A DNA stretch of 43,615 nucleotides from Aquitalea magnusonii (GTDB lineage: Bacteria > Pseudomonadota > Gammaproteobacteria > Burkholderiales > Chromobacteriaceae): positions 1 through 43,615 of the forward strand of contig NZ_QJKC01000024.1 in NCBI RefSeq assembly GCF_003202035.1, written 5' to 3'. The notes under the pieces were generated by a model. It did no database searches. It was not told the origin of the DNA and worked only from the letters and a program-made list of their open reading frames with translations. Positions 18,097-26,242 of this stretch are shown here, one piece after another. The first letter of the stretch is position 1. The number at the start of each line of letters is the position of its first letter. A program made the translations under genes and the position numbers.

Positions 18097-18366
18097 ATGA
18101 CACAGGTCGCAGAAAACAAGGCCATCGTGGTGGAACGCACCCAGACCGGGGTGAAAATTGAAAAGCGCCTGCTCAAGGTATTGAAGGCGATGGCGGAATA
18201 CCACGACATCACCCTGGGTGATTTGCTGGAAGGCATTGTGTTGCATGCCTTCGATGGCAAGGTGGCGTTTGGTGAGGAGTCGCTGGCGCGCATCCGCCAG
18301 CTCAAAGAGGTATATGGCCTGGAGCTGGATGCCAGTGCCAGTCACCGCCTGCAGGAGAAATCCTGA
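18097..18366 (+). CDS. small protein with ribbon-helix-helix-like N-terminus, function unknown
   Basis: An 89-residue acidic/basic mixed protein. After a short polar N-terminus the segment GVKIEKRLLKVLKAMAEYHD could form a beta strand and first helix of a ribbon-helix-helix fold, followed by ITLGDLLEGIVLHAF as the second helix. The C-terminal FGEESLARIRQLKEVYGLELD looks helical. No catalytic motif is visible. A strong AAGGAG site lies 6 bases before the ATG, and an AT-rich promoter with a short palindrome is directly upstream, which would suit an autoregulated DNA-binding protein. No toxin partner is adjacent. I recognise no named family; the fold assignment is inference. Confidence 0.75.
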   Translation: MTQVAENKAIVVERTQTGVKIEKRLLKVLKAMAEYHDITLGDLLEGIVLHAFDGKVAFGEESLARIRQLKEVYGLELDASASHRLQEKS

Positions 18367-18539
18367 CCGTGACAAGCCAGACCCAAGGGCCGGGTGGCTT
18401 GAAACCAAAGCCTGCCGCCCGCATCTGATAAGGATCGCCAGCAGGGCGAGTCGGCTATTGCGAAACTTTATCGACACGATATGGATTTACAATTGGCCGA
18501 TGATGGGCGGGCTGTTTTATAAAGCCCCCGCATTCCGCA

Positions 18540-18570
18540 GCGTTTGCGCATCGCCCGATACCGCAAACGC
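18540..18570 (+). other. inverted repeat in the leader of the peroxiredoxin gene
   Basis: GCGTTTGCG (18540-18548) and CGCAAACGC (18562-18570) form a perfect 9-bp stem around a 13-base loop, ending 18 bases before the ribosome site. It lies downstream of a weak TATAAA -10 candidate at 18518-18523, so it would be in the mRNA leader, or could be an operator. Confidence 0.45.
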
Positions 18571-18600
18571 TGTCATATCAAGAAACTCAAGGAGATCCGC

Positions 18601-19215
18601 ATGGCCGTACTCGTTGGTAAGCAAGCACCGTTCTTCGCTGGTGAAAAAACCTTCTCCGCCGTTCTGGGCGATGGTCAGATTGTTGACAACTACTCCTTCC
18701 AGGAAGCCACTGCCGGCAAATACGCCGTGGTGTTCTTCTACCCGCTGGATTTCACTTTTGTTTGCCCGTCCGAGCTGATCGCCTTTGATCACCGTCTGGC
18801 CGAATTCAAGGCCCGCAATGTGGAAGTGATCGGCGTGTCCATCGACAGCCAGTTCACCCACGCTGCATGGCGCAATACCCCGGTGGAAAAGGGCGGTATC
18901 GGCCAGGTTGGCTACACCCTGGTGGCCGACATCCAGCACGAACTGTGCAAGGCTTTCGATGTGGAAGCCGATGGTGGCGTGGCCTTCCGCGGCTCCTTCC
19001 TGATCGACAAGGCCGGCGTGGTACAGCACCAGGTGGTCAACAACCTGCCGCTGGGCCGCAATGTGGATGAAATGATCCGCATGGTTGACGCGCTGCAATT
19101 CACCGAAGAACACGGTGAAGTATGCCCGGCCGGCTGGAACAAGGGCAAAAAGGGCATGAAGCCGAGCGCTGATGGCGTGGCTTCCTACCTGGCTGAAAAC
19201 GCCGCCCAGCTGTAA
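18601..19215 (+). CDS. 2-Cys peroxiredoxin (AhpC/Prx1 type)
   Basis: Reduces H2O2, organic peroxides or peroxynitrite; cytoplasmic. The 204 residues carry the peroxidatic Cys C55 in PLDFTFVCPSE, the conserved RGSFLID segment (130-136) and the resolving Cys C175 in HGEVCPAGW, the typical 2-Cys Prx1 layout. A GGIG segment (98-101) is present, but no C-terminal YF motif was seen. A strong AAGGAG site lies 6 bases before the ATG, and a longer reading from 18544 is rejected because of it. The gene stands alone between a leader inverted repeat and a strong terminator; no ahpF is adjacent, so the electron donor is probably thioredoxin. Confidence 0.92.
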   Translation: MAVLVGKQAPFFAGEKTFSAVLGDGQIVDNYSFQEATAGKYAVVFFYPLDFTFVCPSELIAFDHRLAEFKARNVEVIGVSIDSQFTHAAWRNTPVEKGGIGQVGYTLVADIQHELCKAFDVEADGGVAFRGSFLIDKAGVVQHQVVNNLPLGRNVDEMIRMVDALQFTEEHGEVCPAGWNKGKKGMKPSADGVASYLAENAAQL

Positions 19216-19228
19216 TCTTCCTGCTTGC

Positions 19229-19248
19229 GCTGCCGTCATGACGGCAGC
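19229..19248. other. 20-bp perfect palindrome after the peroxiredoxin gene
   Basis: GCTGCCGTCATGACGGCAGC is self-complementary over its full 20 bases, with no loop and no T run. It lies 14 bases before the true terminator. As DNA it could be a protein site; as RNA a stabilising hairpin. Confidence 0.5.
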
Positions 19249-19261
19249 AATCGGCATCCGG

Positions 19262-19285
19262 ACCCCGCTTTCAGGCGGGGTTTTT
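19262..19285 (+). terminator. terminator after the peroxiredoxin gene
   Basis: Stem ACCCCGC/GCGGGGT (19262-19268 with 19275-19281) with a 6-base loop, followed by T. Confidence 0.88.
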
Positions 19286-19334
19286 GCGTTGGGCCTGCTA
19301 TACCGGAATAAACAGCGATAAACAGGTGGCCCAT

Positions 19335-20555
19335 TTGCAATTGTCTTCATCGCGGGTGGAAACGGCAGTTCGCTTGCATGTGCTGCGCCTGACCGTTGAT
19401 GCCCAGCCCTTTTCCATGATCGCCGCGGCCCTGCTGGCGCTGACCCTGCTCATGCATTCGCCCTGGCCTGCCGTGGCGGGCTGGTGGGGCTGCATGCTCT
19501 GTGCCCAGCTGTGTTATCGGCAGCTGCTGCTGCGTTTGTTGCAGCCAGACCGGATTGGCCAGTCGCTCAGCCAGCGCGATTTCCTCTGCTTTTGTGGTGC
19601 CACCTTGTTGATCAGCCTGCTGTGGAGTTGTGCGCCATGGTGGCTGGTGGCCGACAATGATCCCTTGTACATGATGCTGGTGCTGCTGTGGCTGGCGGCC
19701 GTGGCCGCCGCCTATGCCGCCTATTTTTTCAGCGTGCGCCCCCTGTTTTACCTGGCGCTGCTGGTGCTGGTGCTGAGCGCCATGCTCAAGCTGTTGCTCA
19801 GCGGGGTGCCGGTGCTGTATCTGGCCGCGCTGTCCTGCCTGTTGTACGGCATGGCGCTGGTGGTGGTGATCTGGCCCTTGCACCGCATCATCCGCGACAG
19901 CTTTGTCGCACGCGATGAAAACGCTGCGTTGCTGAACGAGCTGGGGGCGCAGCAGCAGCAACTGGAGGCAGTCAATCTGCAGCTGGAAGAGCAGGGGCGC
20001 TTGCTGGATGAAGCCCTGGTCAAGGTGGAGGAGCTGGTGGCGCATGATCCGCTGACCGGCGCACTGAGCCGGCGCGCCATCCTGCTGCAGGGCGAGCGGC
20101 TGCTGGAGCAGGCCAGCCTGGCAGGGCAGCCTTTTTGTCTGGCCATGCTCGACCTGGACCATTTCAAGTCCATCAATGATGGTTTTGGCCATCTGGTGGG
20201 GGATGAGGTGCTGCGCCAGACCTGCCTGCTGCTGGGCGCCGAGCTGCGTGCCAGTGACAGCCTGGGGCGCTATGGTGGCGAGGAGTTCATGCTCTTGCTC
20301 AGCGGTGCGGAGCTGGCCCAGGCCCAGCCGCGGCTGGAGCAGATGCGGCTGCGCCTGCAGCAGCATGACTGGTCGGACTTGACCCGGCAACAGCCGGTGA
20401 CCGTTTCCATCGGCCTGGTGGCCTGGCAGGCCGGGCTGGATCTGCCACAACTGATCCGCCGTGCCGATGATCTGCTCTACGTGGCCAAGCGTGCAGGGCG
20501 CAACCGGGTAATGGTGGAGCAGACGGCAGCACTTGCCGAGAAGGGCCGCGCATGA
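19335..20555 (+). CDS. membrane diguanylate cyclase with intact GGEEF and I-site
   Basis: Makes cyclic di-GMP from two GTP. The N-terminal half has about six hydrophobic segments in the inner membrane, without a recognised sensor domain. A coiled-coil-like stretch rich in Gln/Glu leads into the C-terminal GGDEF domain, with DPLTGALSRR, MLDLDHFKSINDGFGH and an active-site RYGGEEF (codons 20274-20288). RASD five residues before GGEEF is a complete RxxD inhibitory site. The start is uncertain: no ATG occurs until 19416. I chose TTG 19335, which has AGGTGG 5 bases upstream; GTG 19356 is possible, and the open frame back to 19284 begins inside a terminator. It overlaps the next cyclase gene by 4 bases. 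Confidence 0.87.
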   Translation: MQLSSSRVETAVRLHVLRLTVDAQPFSMIAAALLALTLLMHSPWPAVAGWWGCMLCAQLCYRQLLLRLLQPDRIGQSLSQRDFLCFCGATLLISLLWSCAPWWLVADNDPLYMMLVLLWLAAVAAAYAAYFFSVRPLFYLALLVLVLSAMLKLLLSGVPVLYLAALSCLLYGMALVVVIWPLHRIIRDSFVARDENAALLNELGAQQQQLEAVNLQLEEQGRLLDEALVKVEELVAHDPLTGALSRRAILLQGERLLEQASLAGQPFCLAMLDLDHFKSINDGFGHLVGDEVLRQTCLLLGAELRASDSLGRYGGEEFMLLLSGAELAQAQPRLEQMRLRLQQHDWSDLTRQQPVTVSIGLVAWQAGLDLPQLIRRADDLLYVAKRAGRNRVMVEQTAALAEKGRA

Positions 20556-21808
20556 AGCCCGTACTTCCCTTGCTGCAGGAGCAGGCCGGATGGCGTGAAG
20601 AGGCCGACCTGGTGCGTTACTTCATCGACATCGCCTATCGTTCCATTCTGGCGGTGATATGCGGCCTGCCTGTTCTGGTCACCATCATCTACCAGCATGC
20701 CCAGCCCTTGCATCTGGCCTTGTGGTTGCTGCTGTTCGGCCTGGTCGAATGGCGGCTGTGGTGGGTGATCCGCCGCTTCCGTGCCGCCGATCTGCATCCG
20801 GGCAGCGTGTTCCAGCACTACACTGCGGTGCGTGATTGTCTGCTGGCCAATTGTCTGCTGTGGGGCGCCAGCATCTGGGTGATGGATTCGCATCAGCTGG
20901 ATGATCCCTACCACCTGTTGCTGCTGCTGTGGTTGACCGGCATTTTTGCCTTGCTCTGCATCATGATGGCAGCGTGCCGGGATATCCATGCCCTGTTTTT
21001 TGCCACGTTCTGGGCGTATCCGCTGTGTAGTCTGCTGGTGCATGGCCAGCGGCTGGAACTGATGATACTGGCCGGCCTGTTGCTGTATCTGGTGGCGCAG
21101 TGGCGCTTTCTCGGCCGTTTCCACCGTACCTTGTTCGATACCGTCAAACTGCGCCATGCCAATCAGAGCATGATGGAAAACCTGGTCGAGCTGCATGTGC
21201 AGGCGGCGGTCAAGCGCGAAAGACTGCAGCAACAGCAAAGGGAACTGACCGAGGCGATTGCCGAGCGCCAGCGCTTGCTGGAATGCGATGCCCTGACCGG
21301 CTGCTACAACCAGCGCGCCTTGCGCCGCCAGCTGGATGCCCACGCCGCCGCCAGCGCCGCCAGCGGCCGCGAATGGGCGCTGGCGATGCTGGATCTGGAT
21401 CATTTCAAGCAGGTGAATGACAGCTTTGGTCATCAGGCGGGTGATGCGGTGTTGCAGCAACTGGTGCAGCAGTTGTCCAGCCTGCTGCCGCCAGGGCTGG
21501 AGCTGTTCCGTTATGGTGGCGAGGAGTTTGTCATCCTGGCTGCCGGGCTGGCCGAGGCTGAGCTGGCCGCTGCGCTGGATGACATCCGCCACACACTGGC
21601 CGCGGCACGCTGGGAAGCGTTACCGGCCAGCTGGCAACAAACCGTGTCGGCCGGGGTGGTGGCCTGCCAGCCGGGAGACCCGGTCAATCACAGCCTGCAA
21701 CTGGCCGACATGGCCCTGTATGCAGCCAAGCATCAGGGACGCAACCGGGTCTGTCTGGCCAGTGCCCTGGCCACCCCGCCACTGGAACGGTTCAGCCGTA
21801 GCGGCTAG
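20552..21808 (+). CDS. membrane diguanylate cyclase with GGEEF but without I-site
   Basis: A 418-residue protein of the same layout as its upstream neighbour: about six hydrophobic segments in the first 190 residues, a helical linker (ERLQQQQRELTEAIAERQRLLE), then a GGDEF domain with DALTGCYNQRA, MLDLDHFKQVNDSFGH and RYGGEEF (GGEEF codons 21515-21529). Here the I-site position holds PPGL instead of RxxD, so product inhibition at that site is not expected. The start overlaps the stop of the first cyclase in ATGA, so translation is coupled. The two are diverged in the membrane part and are probably ancient duplicates. It is convergent with tesA, only 5 bases apart, with no terminator seen. Confidence 0.9.
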   Translation: MKPVLPLLQEQAGWREEADLVRYFIDIAYRSILAVICGLPVLVTIIYQHAQPLHLALWLLLFGLVEWRLWWVIRRFRAADLHPGSVFQHYTAVRDCLLANCLLWGASIWVMDSHQLDDPYHLLLLLWLTGIFALLCIMMAACRDIHALFFATFWAYPLCSLLVHGQRLELMILAGLLLYLVAQWRFLGRFHRTLFDTVKLRHANQSMMENLVELHVQAAVKRERLQQQQRELTEAIAERQRLLECDALTGCYNQRALRRQLDAHAAASAASGREWALAMLDLDHFKQVNDSFGHQAGDAVLQQLVQQLSSLLPPGLELFRYGGEEFVILAAGLAEAELAAALDDIRHTLAAARWEALPASWQQTVSAGVVACQPGDPVNHSLQLADMALYAAKHQGRNRVCLASALATPPLERFSRSG

Positions 21809-21813
21809 GCGCG

Positions 21814-22413
21814 TTATTTCAGTGGCAGTTTGGCCTTGACCGTGTGCATCATGGTGGCTTGCACGCTGGCCACCGGGTGCAGGCCGTCCGGCTGGAACTT
21901 GCTGATGTCCGTGGCAAAGCCGGCCACCAGCAGCGGCACATAGGGCAGCTGGTTGCGTTTGGCTATGCTGTCGTATACCGCACGGAACTCCGCCGTATAG
22001 CGGGGGCCATAGTTGCTGGGCAGCGCCATGCCCACCAGTACCACCCGCGCTGCCGCCCGCCGTGACAGATTCACCATCTGTTGCAGATTGTCCTGTAGCC
22101 GGGACATGGGCAGGCCGCGCAGGCCATCGTTGGCTCCCAGCTCCAGAATCACGATATCCGGCTTGTGGCGGCGCAGGGCTTCCGGCAGGCGTGCCAGCCC
22201 GCCATCGCTGGTTTCGCCGGAGATGCTGGCATTGATAATCCGGTGTCGTGGCTCCAGATCCTGTTGTAGCAGGCTGACCCAGCCCTGGCCCGGTGCCAGT
22301 CCGTAGCCTGCCGACAGGCTGTCGCCCATCACCAGGATGGTGGCGGCAGAGGCCGGCAGTGCCAGCAGGGCGGCACACAGAACGCTAACAATGTTGACCA
22401 TTGCAGAAGGCAT
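21814..22413 (-). CDS. tesA: periplasmic SGNH esterase/lysophospholipase (TesA)
   Basis: Thioesterase I / protease I / lysophospholipase L1 of the periplasm. The 199 residues begin with a Sec signal peptide cut near LPASA|ATIL. The SGNH blocks are visible: GDSLSAGYGL (catalytic S32), the Gly of SGETS, GANDG (N95) and DGLHP (D176 and H179). The start at 22413 has GGAG 4 bases upstream; a second ATG at 22401 lacks one. The start codon abuts that of the divergent ABC gene: the six bases CATATG hold both. The same divergent tesA/ybbA order is known in E. coli, where the proteins are thought to work together. Confidence 0.93.
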   Translation of the reverse strand: MPSAMVNIVSVLCAALLALPASAATILVMGDSLSAGYGLAPGQGWVSLLQQDLEPRHRIINASISGETSDGGLARLPEALRRHKPDIVILELGANDGLRGLPMSRLQDNLQQMVNLSRRAAARVVLVGMALPSNYGPRYTAEFRAVYDSIAKRNQLPYVPLLVAGFATDISKFQPDGLHPVASVQATMMHTVKAKLPLK

Positions 22414-23106
22414 ATGACTCCAATCGATAACAAGGCAGTGCTGTCGGCGCAGAATCTGGCCAAACAGGTGGTGTTTAACGGCGAGCCGCTGAATATCCTG
22501 CATGCGGCCAGCCTGTCCGTGGGTCCGGGCGAAAGTGTGGCCATTGTCGGTGCTTCCGGCTCCGGCAAATCCACCCTGCTGTCCTTGCTGGCTGGGCTGG
22601 ACCAGCCCAGCAGCGGCGAAGTGGCCCTGTTCGGCCAGTCGCTGGCTGGCCTGAATGAAGACGGCAGGGCATTGCTGCGCAGGGACAAGGTGGGGTTTGT
22701 CTTCCAGAATTTCCAGCTGATGCCGCAACTGACGGCATTGGAAAACGTCATGCTGCCGCTGGAACTGGCCGGGCGCAAGGATGCGCGCGACAGCGCCAGC
22801 CAGATGCTGACGCATGTCGGCCTGGGGCAGCGGCTGCGGCACTACCCGCGCCACCTGTCCGGCGGCGAGCAGCAAAGGGTGGCGCTGGCGCGCGCCTTTG
22901 CCATCCATCCGGGCATCCTGTTTGCCGATGAGCCTACCGGCAATCTGGACGCGGCCACCGGCCGCCAGATCATCGACCTGCTGTTCCAGCTCAATAGCGA
23001 ACAACACACCTCGCTGGTGTTGGTGACCCACGATAACGAACTGGCCAGCCGCTGCGATGCCATTTACCGCCTGGTGGATGGCCGCCTGAACGGAGCGCGG
23101 GCATGA
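22414..23106 (+). CDS. ybbA: ABC transporter ATP-binding protein, YbbA type
   Basis: ATPase of a MacB/LolD-class ABC machine, partner of the YbbP permease encoded next. The 230 residues contain Walker A (GASGSGKST), Q-loop (FVFQNFQLMPQLTALENV), signature (LSGGEQQRVALARA), Walker B (ILFADEPTGNLD) and the switch His (LVTHD). The match to E. coli YbbA (228 residues) is close. It starts immediately next to the divergent tesA start, with AGAAGG a few bases upstream inside the tesA coding sequence, and overlaps ybbP by 4 bases (ATGA). Function known for the family: mechanotransmission-type export or extraction of lipid-like molecules, with TesA as a likely partner. Confidence 0.93.
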   Translation: MTPIDNKAVLSAQNLAKQVVFNGEPLNILHAASLSVGPGESVAIVGASGSGKSTLLSLLAGLDQPSSGEVALFGQSLAGLNEDGRALLRRDKVGFVFQNFQLMPQLTALENVMLPLELAGRKDARDSASQMLTHVGLGQRLRHYPRHLSGGEQQRVALARAFAIHPGILFADEPTGNLDAATGRQIIDLLFQLNSEQHTSLVLVTHDNELASRCDAIYRLVDGRLNGARA

Positions 23107-25592
23107 GCTGGTGGAGTCGTCTGCTGCTGGCTGCCCGCTTTGTGCGGCGCGAAATCGTCTCCGGCGAACTGACCATTCTGGCGCTGGCCCTACTGGTGGC
23201 GGTGACGGCACTGACCAGCGTGAGTTTTTTTTCCGACCGGGTCGAGCGTGCACTGACCACCCAGGCCACCCAGCTGCTGGCAGCCGATCTGGTACTCAAT
23301 GGCAATCAGCCGGCACCGGCAGCCATTCGCCAGGAGGCGCAGCGGCGCGGGCTGCAGCTGGCCGACAATATCAGTTTCCCTTCCATGGTGTTTGCCCAGG
23401 GCCAGGCTACGCTGGCCACCTACAAGGCGGTCAGCAACCATTATCCGCTGCGCGGTGAAATGACCGTGCGCGGTGCGGACGGGCAGCCAAGCACGGGTGT
23501 GCTGCATCCGGCTGCCGGCACCGCCTGGGCCGATGCCCGCCTGCTGCGCAAGCTGGGGCTGAAGCTGGGTGATCGCATCAGCGTCGGCAATAGCTCGCTG
23601 CTGCTCAGCGGCGAAATCCTGCGCGAGCCGGACGGGGCCATGGACCTGTACAACTTCGTGCCGCGGCTGATGTTCAACAGTGCCGACCTGGCCGCCACCG
23701 GCCTGATCCAGGAAGGCAGCCGCGCCCGCTGGCGGCTGATGCTGGCCGGAGACGACCGGCAGATCAGCGCCTTTCGCCAGTGGCTGGGCCAGCATCTGCC
23801 TGCCGGCAGCCGGCTGGAGAATGTGGAAGAAGCGCGCCCGGAAATCCGCACCGCGCTGGAGCGGGCACGCCGTTTCCTCGGCCTCACCGCCATGCTGACC
23901 GTGGCACTGGCCGCCGCCGCCGTGGCGCTGGCGGTACGGCGCTATCTGGCGCGGCACTGGCAGCCGGTGGCGGTATTGCGCTGCATGGGGCTGACCTCGT
24001 CCGAGGTCTTGGGGCTGTTTGTCTGCCTGTTCCTGCTGCTGGGGCTGCTGAGTGGTGCACTGGGGGCGCTGGCCGGCTACGCCGTGCAGCTGGGGCTGAT
24101 GCAGCTGAGCAGCCGTTTTGTCGGCGAAGTCCTGCCCGACCCCGGCTGGCATAGCTGGCTGCTGGGACCGGCCGCCTCGCTGCTGTTGCTGGCCGGCCTG
24201 GCCTTGCCGCCGCTGCTGGCCATCCGCAATGTTTCGCCGCTGGCGGTACTGCGCAACGATGTGGTGCTGGTGCGCAGCAATCTGCTGGCACCGCTGGCGG
24301 CGCTGCTGGCCTTGCTGGCGCTGGCTGCCTGGCAAATGGACGATGTCAGCCTGGCGGCCTGGCTGCTGGCCGGCATGACCGCCTTTTTCGCCGGGGTGGC
24401 GCTGCTGGCCTGGGGCATGTTGTGGCTGCTGCGGCGGCTGCCGGCCGCGCCACGCACCGGCTGGCGCTATGGTGTGGCCAATCTGGCGCGCCGCCCCTGG
24501 CTGGCCATCGTGCAGATCGTGGCACTGGCGGTGGGCATCATGGCCCTGCTGACGCTGACCGTGGTGCGCGACGACCTGATCTCTGCCTGGCAGCACAGCA
24601 TTCCGCCGGATGCCCCCAACAAGTTCGTCATCAATATCCAGCAGAATCAGCGGGCGGCATTGCGCGACCGCTTTGCCGTGGCCGGGCTGCAGCAGCCTGA
24701 GCTGTCACCGATGATTCGCGGCCGGCTGATTGCCATCAACGACAAACCGCTGCGCCCCTCCGCCCTGGCCGACGAGCGCGCCCGCCGGCTGGCCGAACGC
24801 GAGTTCAACCTGTCGTGGCGGGATGATCTGCCACAGGGCAACCGGCTGGTGGCCGGCAGCTGGTGGCAGGGCAAGGCCAAGCCGCAGTTTTCGGTGGAGC
24901 AGGGGCTGGCCGGCACGCTGGGCATCCGGCTGGGCGACACACTGGCCTTTGATATCGGCGGCAGCACCTATCGTGCGCGTGTCACCAGCCTGCGCGCCGT
25001 GGCCTGGGACAGCTTCCGGGTGAATTTCTTTGTGCTGGCACCGCCTTCGCTATTGCAGCAGCAGCCCGCAAGCTGGATCAGCAGTTTCCGGCTGGAAGGC
25101 GCACAGGAAGAATTTGCCAACCGGCTGGTGGCGGCCTTCCCCAATATCACCATCATCGACGTTAGCGCTATTCTGGACGAGGTGCGCGCCATGGTGGACA
25201 AGCTCACCCGCGCCATCGAGGCCATGTTCGTGCTGGCGCTGGCTGCCGGTGTGCTGGTGTTGTGGGCGGCGCTGGCCGCCACCCGTGACGAGCGGCTGTC
25301 CGATATCGCAGTGATGCGTGCCTTGGGGGCCTCGCGCGCGCAGCTGCGCGCCGTGGTGCTGGCCGAGCTGGCCTGGCTGGGAGCGTTTACCGGCTTGCTG
25401 GCGGCGCTGGGCGCCATGGGCATTGGCGGCATTGCTGCCGGCAAACTGTTCAATCTGCCCTGGAGTGTCAATTTCTACTTGCTGCCCATCGGCATGGCTT
25501 GCGGTGTGGTGGTGGTGACACTGGCCGGCTGGCCGCTGGTCGGCCGGGTGGCACGCGCTTCGCCGCTGGCGATTTTGCGCGCAGGGCAGTGA
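23103..25592 (+). CDS. ybbP: ABC transporter permease YbbP (FtsX-type)
   Basis: Large inner-membrane permease of the YbbAP system, 829 residues (E. coli YbbP 804). One transmembrane segment lies near the N-terminus (about 20-41), followed by a periplasmic domain. A first FtsX domain begins near residue 258 (RRFLGLTAMLTVALAAAAVALAV), a further periplasmic part follows, and a second FtsX domain lies at about 690-825, ending PLAILRAGQ. That gives ten hydrophobic helices as expected. Translation is coupled to ybbA by a 4-base overlap. It probably works with YbbA and periplasmic TesA on hydrophobic substrates at the membrane; the substrate is not fixed by sequence. Confidence 0.92.
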   Translation: MSWWSRLLLAARFVRREIVSGELTILALALLVAVTALTSVSFFSDRVERALTTQATQLLAADLVLNGNQPAPAAIRQEAQRRGLQLADNISFPSMVFAQGQATLATYKAVSNHYPLRGEMTVRGADGQPSTGVLHPAAGTAWADARLLRKLGLKLGDRISVGNSSLLLSGEILREPDGAMDLYNFVPRLMFNSADLAATGLIQEGSRARWRLMLAGDDRQISAFRQWLGQHLPAGSRLENVEEARPEIRTALERARRFLGLTAMLTVALAAAAVALAVRRYLARHWQPVAVLRCMGLTSSEVLGLFVCLFLLLGLLSGALGALAGYAVQLGLMQLSSRFVGEVLPDPGWHSWLLGPAASLLLLAGLALPPLLAIRNVSPLAVLRNDVVLVRSNLLAPLAALLALLALAAWQMDDVSLAAWLLAGMTAFFAGVALLAWGMLWLLRRLPAAPRTGWRYGVANLARRPWLAIVQIVALAVGIMALLTLTVVRDDLISAWQHSIPPDAPNKFVINIQQNQRAALRDRFAVAGLQQPELSPMIRGRLIAINDKPLRPSALADERARRLAEREFNLSWRDDLPQGNRLVAGSWWQGKAKPQFSVEQGLAGTLGIRLGDTLAFDIGGSTYRARVTSLRAVAWDSFRVNFFVLAPPSLLQQQPASWISSFRLEGAQEEFANRLVAAFPNITIIDVSAILDEVRAMVDKLTRAIEAMFVLALAAGVLVLWAALAATRDERLSDIAVMRALGASRAQLRAVVLAELAWLGAFTGLLAALGAMGIGGIAAGKLFNLPWSVNFYLLPIGMACGVVVVTLAGWPLVGRVARASPLAILRAGQ

Positions 25593-25604
25593 GCCCATAA
25601 CAAG

Positions 25605-25622
25605 GCGGGCAGGACAGCCCGC
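25605..25622 (+). other. small hairpin between ybbP and the hypothetical gene
   Basis: GCGGGC/GCCCGC (25605-25610 with 25617-25622) around a 6-base loop, directly before the AAGGAG ribosome site of the downstream gene. It could modulate its translation. Confidence 0.3.
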
Positions 25623-25637
25623 AAGGAGTGTGGAGAG

Positions 25638-26162
25638 ATGGATACGCAAGTGTTGGCCGCCATGGCCAAGTGGCCGAATGTGCCGGCGGTGTTTGGCTGG
25701 CTGCGGCTGGATGGACGCGGGCAGTGGTGGATACGTGATGAACGCCTGACGCATGCAGGCATGGTGGCATTTTTCAACCGCAATTACAGCCGCGACGCAC
25801 ATGGCCGCTACTATGTGCAGAACGGCCCGCAAAAGGTGTTTGTCAGCCTGGATGCCGCGCCACTGGTGGCGCGACTGGTCGATGGCACATGGCAGACACT
25901 GCCGTGTGATGACGACGTGCAGGCCCGTGCCGCCTTCATGACGCCCGAAGGCCAGCTGTTTATCGAAATTGCCGGCGAACTGGCCGTGGTGGACGACCGC
26001 GATCTGGCCACGGTGGCCGCCGCCGGCCTGGGGCAATGGGATGGCGATACCACACGGCTGCCCGCCACCCTGCAGCTGCACGACCATCCGCTGCCGCTCA
26101 GCCTGCATACCCTGCCGGCCCTATGGCAGCGTTATGGTGTGGTGACCCGGCCGCAAGCCTAG
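25638..26162 (+). CDS. conserved hypothetical protein downstream of ybbAP
   Basis: A 174-residue soluble protein without signal peptide or membrane segment. It is rich in Trp (GWLRLDGRGQWWIRDERLTH in the first third) and shows a repeated short beta-like pattern, for example GRYYVQNGPQKVFVSLDAAP and GQLFIEIAGELAVVDDRDL. I do not recognise the family. A good AAGGAG site lies at 25623-25628, with GGAG again at 25632, before the ATG at 25638. It starts 45 bases after ybbP on the same strand, across a 6-bp hairpin, and so may be the last gene of that unit. It is convergent with the MFS gene. A structural or modifying role cannot be inferred. Confidence 0.8.
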   Translation: MDTQVLAAMAKWPNVPAVFGWLRLDGRGQWWIRDERLTHAGMVAFFNRNYSRDAHGRYYVQNGPQKVFVSLDAAPLVARLVDGTWQTLPCDDDVQARAAFMTPEGQLFIEIAGELAVVDDRDLATVAAAGLGQWDGDTTRLPATLQLHDHPLPLSLHTLPALWQRYGVVTRPQA

Positions 26163-26242
26163 CAGGACTGACAATCCCCCCCCGCTGCCGCGCGCTGCCC
26201 GGCCTGCGCTACCGGCTAGTGCCGGAGCGCCTGGGCGCGTGC

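Noticed and set aside
19284-19334. TTG start of the first cyclase at 19284
   Set aside because: It lies within the T run of the preceding terminator, so it would not have a ribosome site in its transcript.
22414-23253. upstream extension of the tesA reading frame across ybbA
   Set aside because: The frame stays open to 23253, but the signal peptide of TesA begins near 22413 and the extension is opposite ybbA; it would remove the export signal from the N-terminus.
23190-24596. 468-codon minus-strand frame opposite ybbP
   Set aside because: Gln/His-rich composition and no motifs, while ybbP on the plus strand has clear FtsX domains.
26174-26181. run of eight C as a phase-variable tract
   Set aside because: It lies in the gap between two convergent genes, outside any coding region or promoter, so slippage would have no evident effect.
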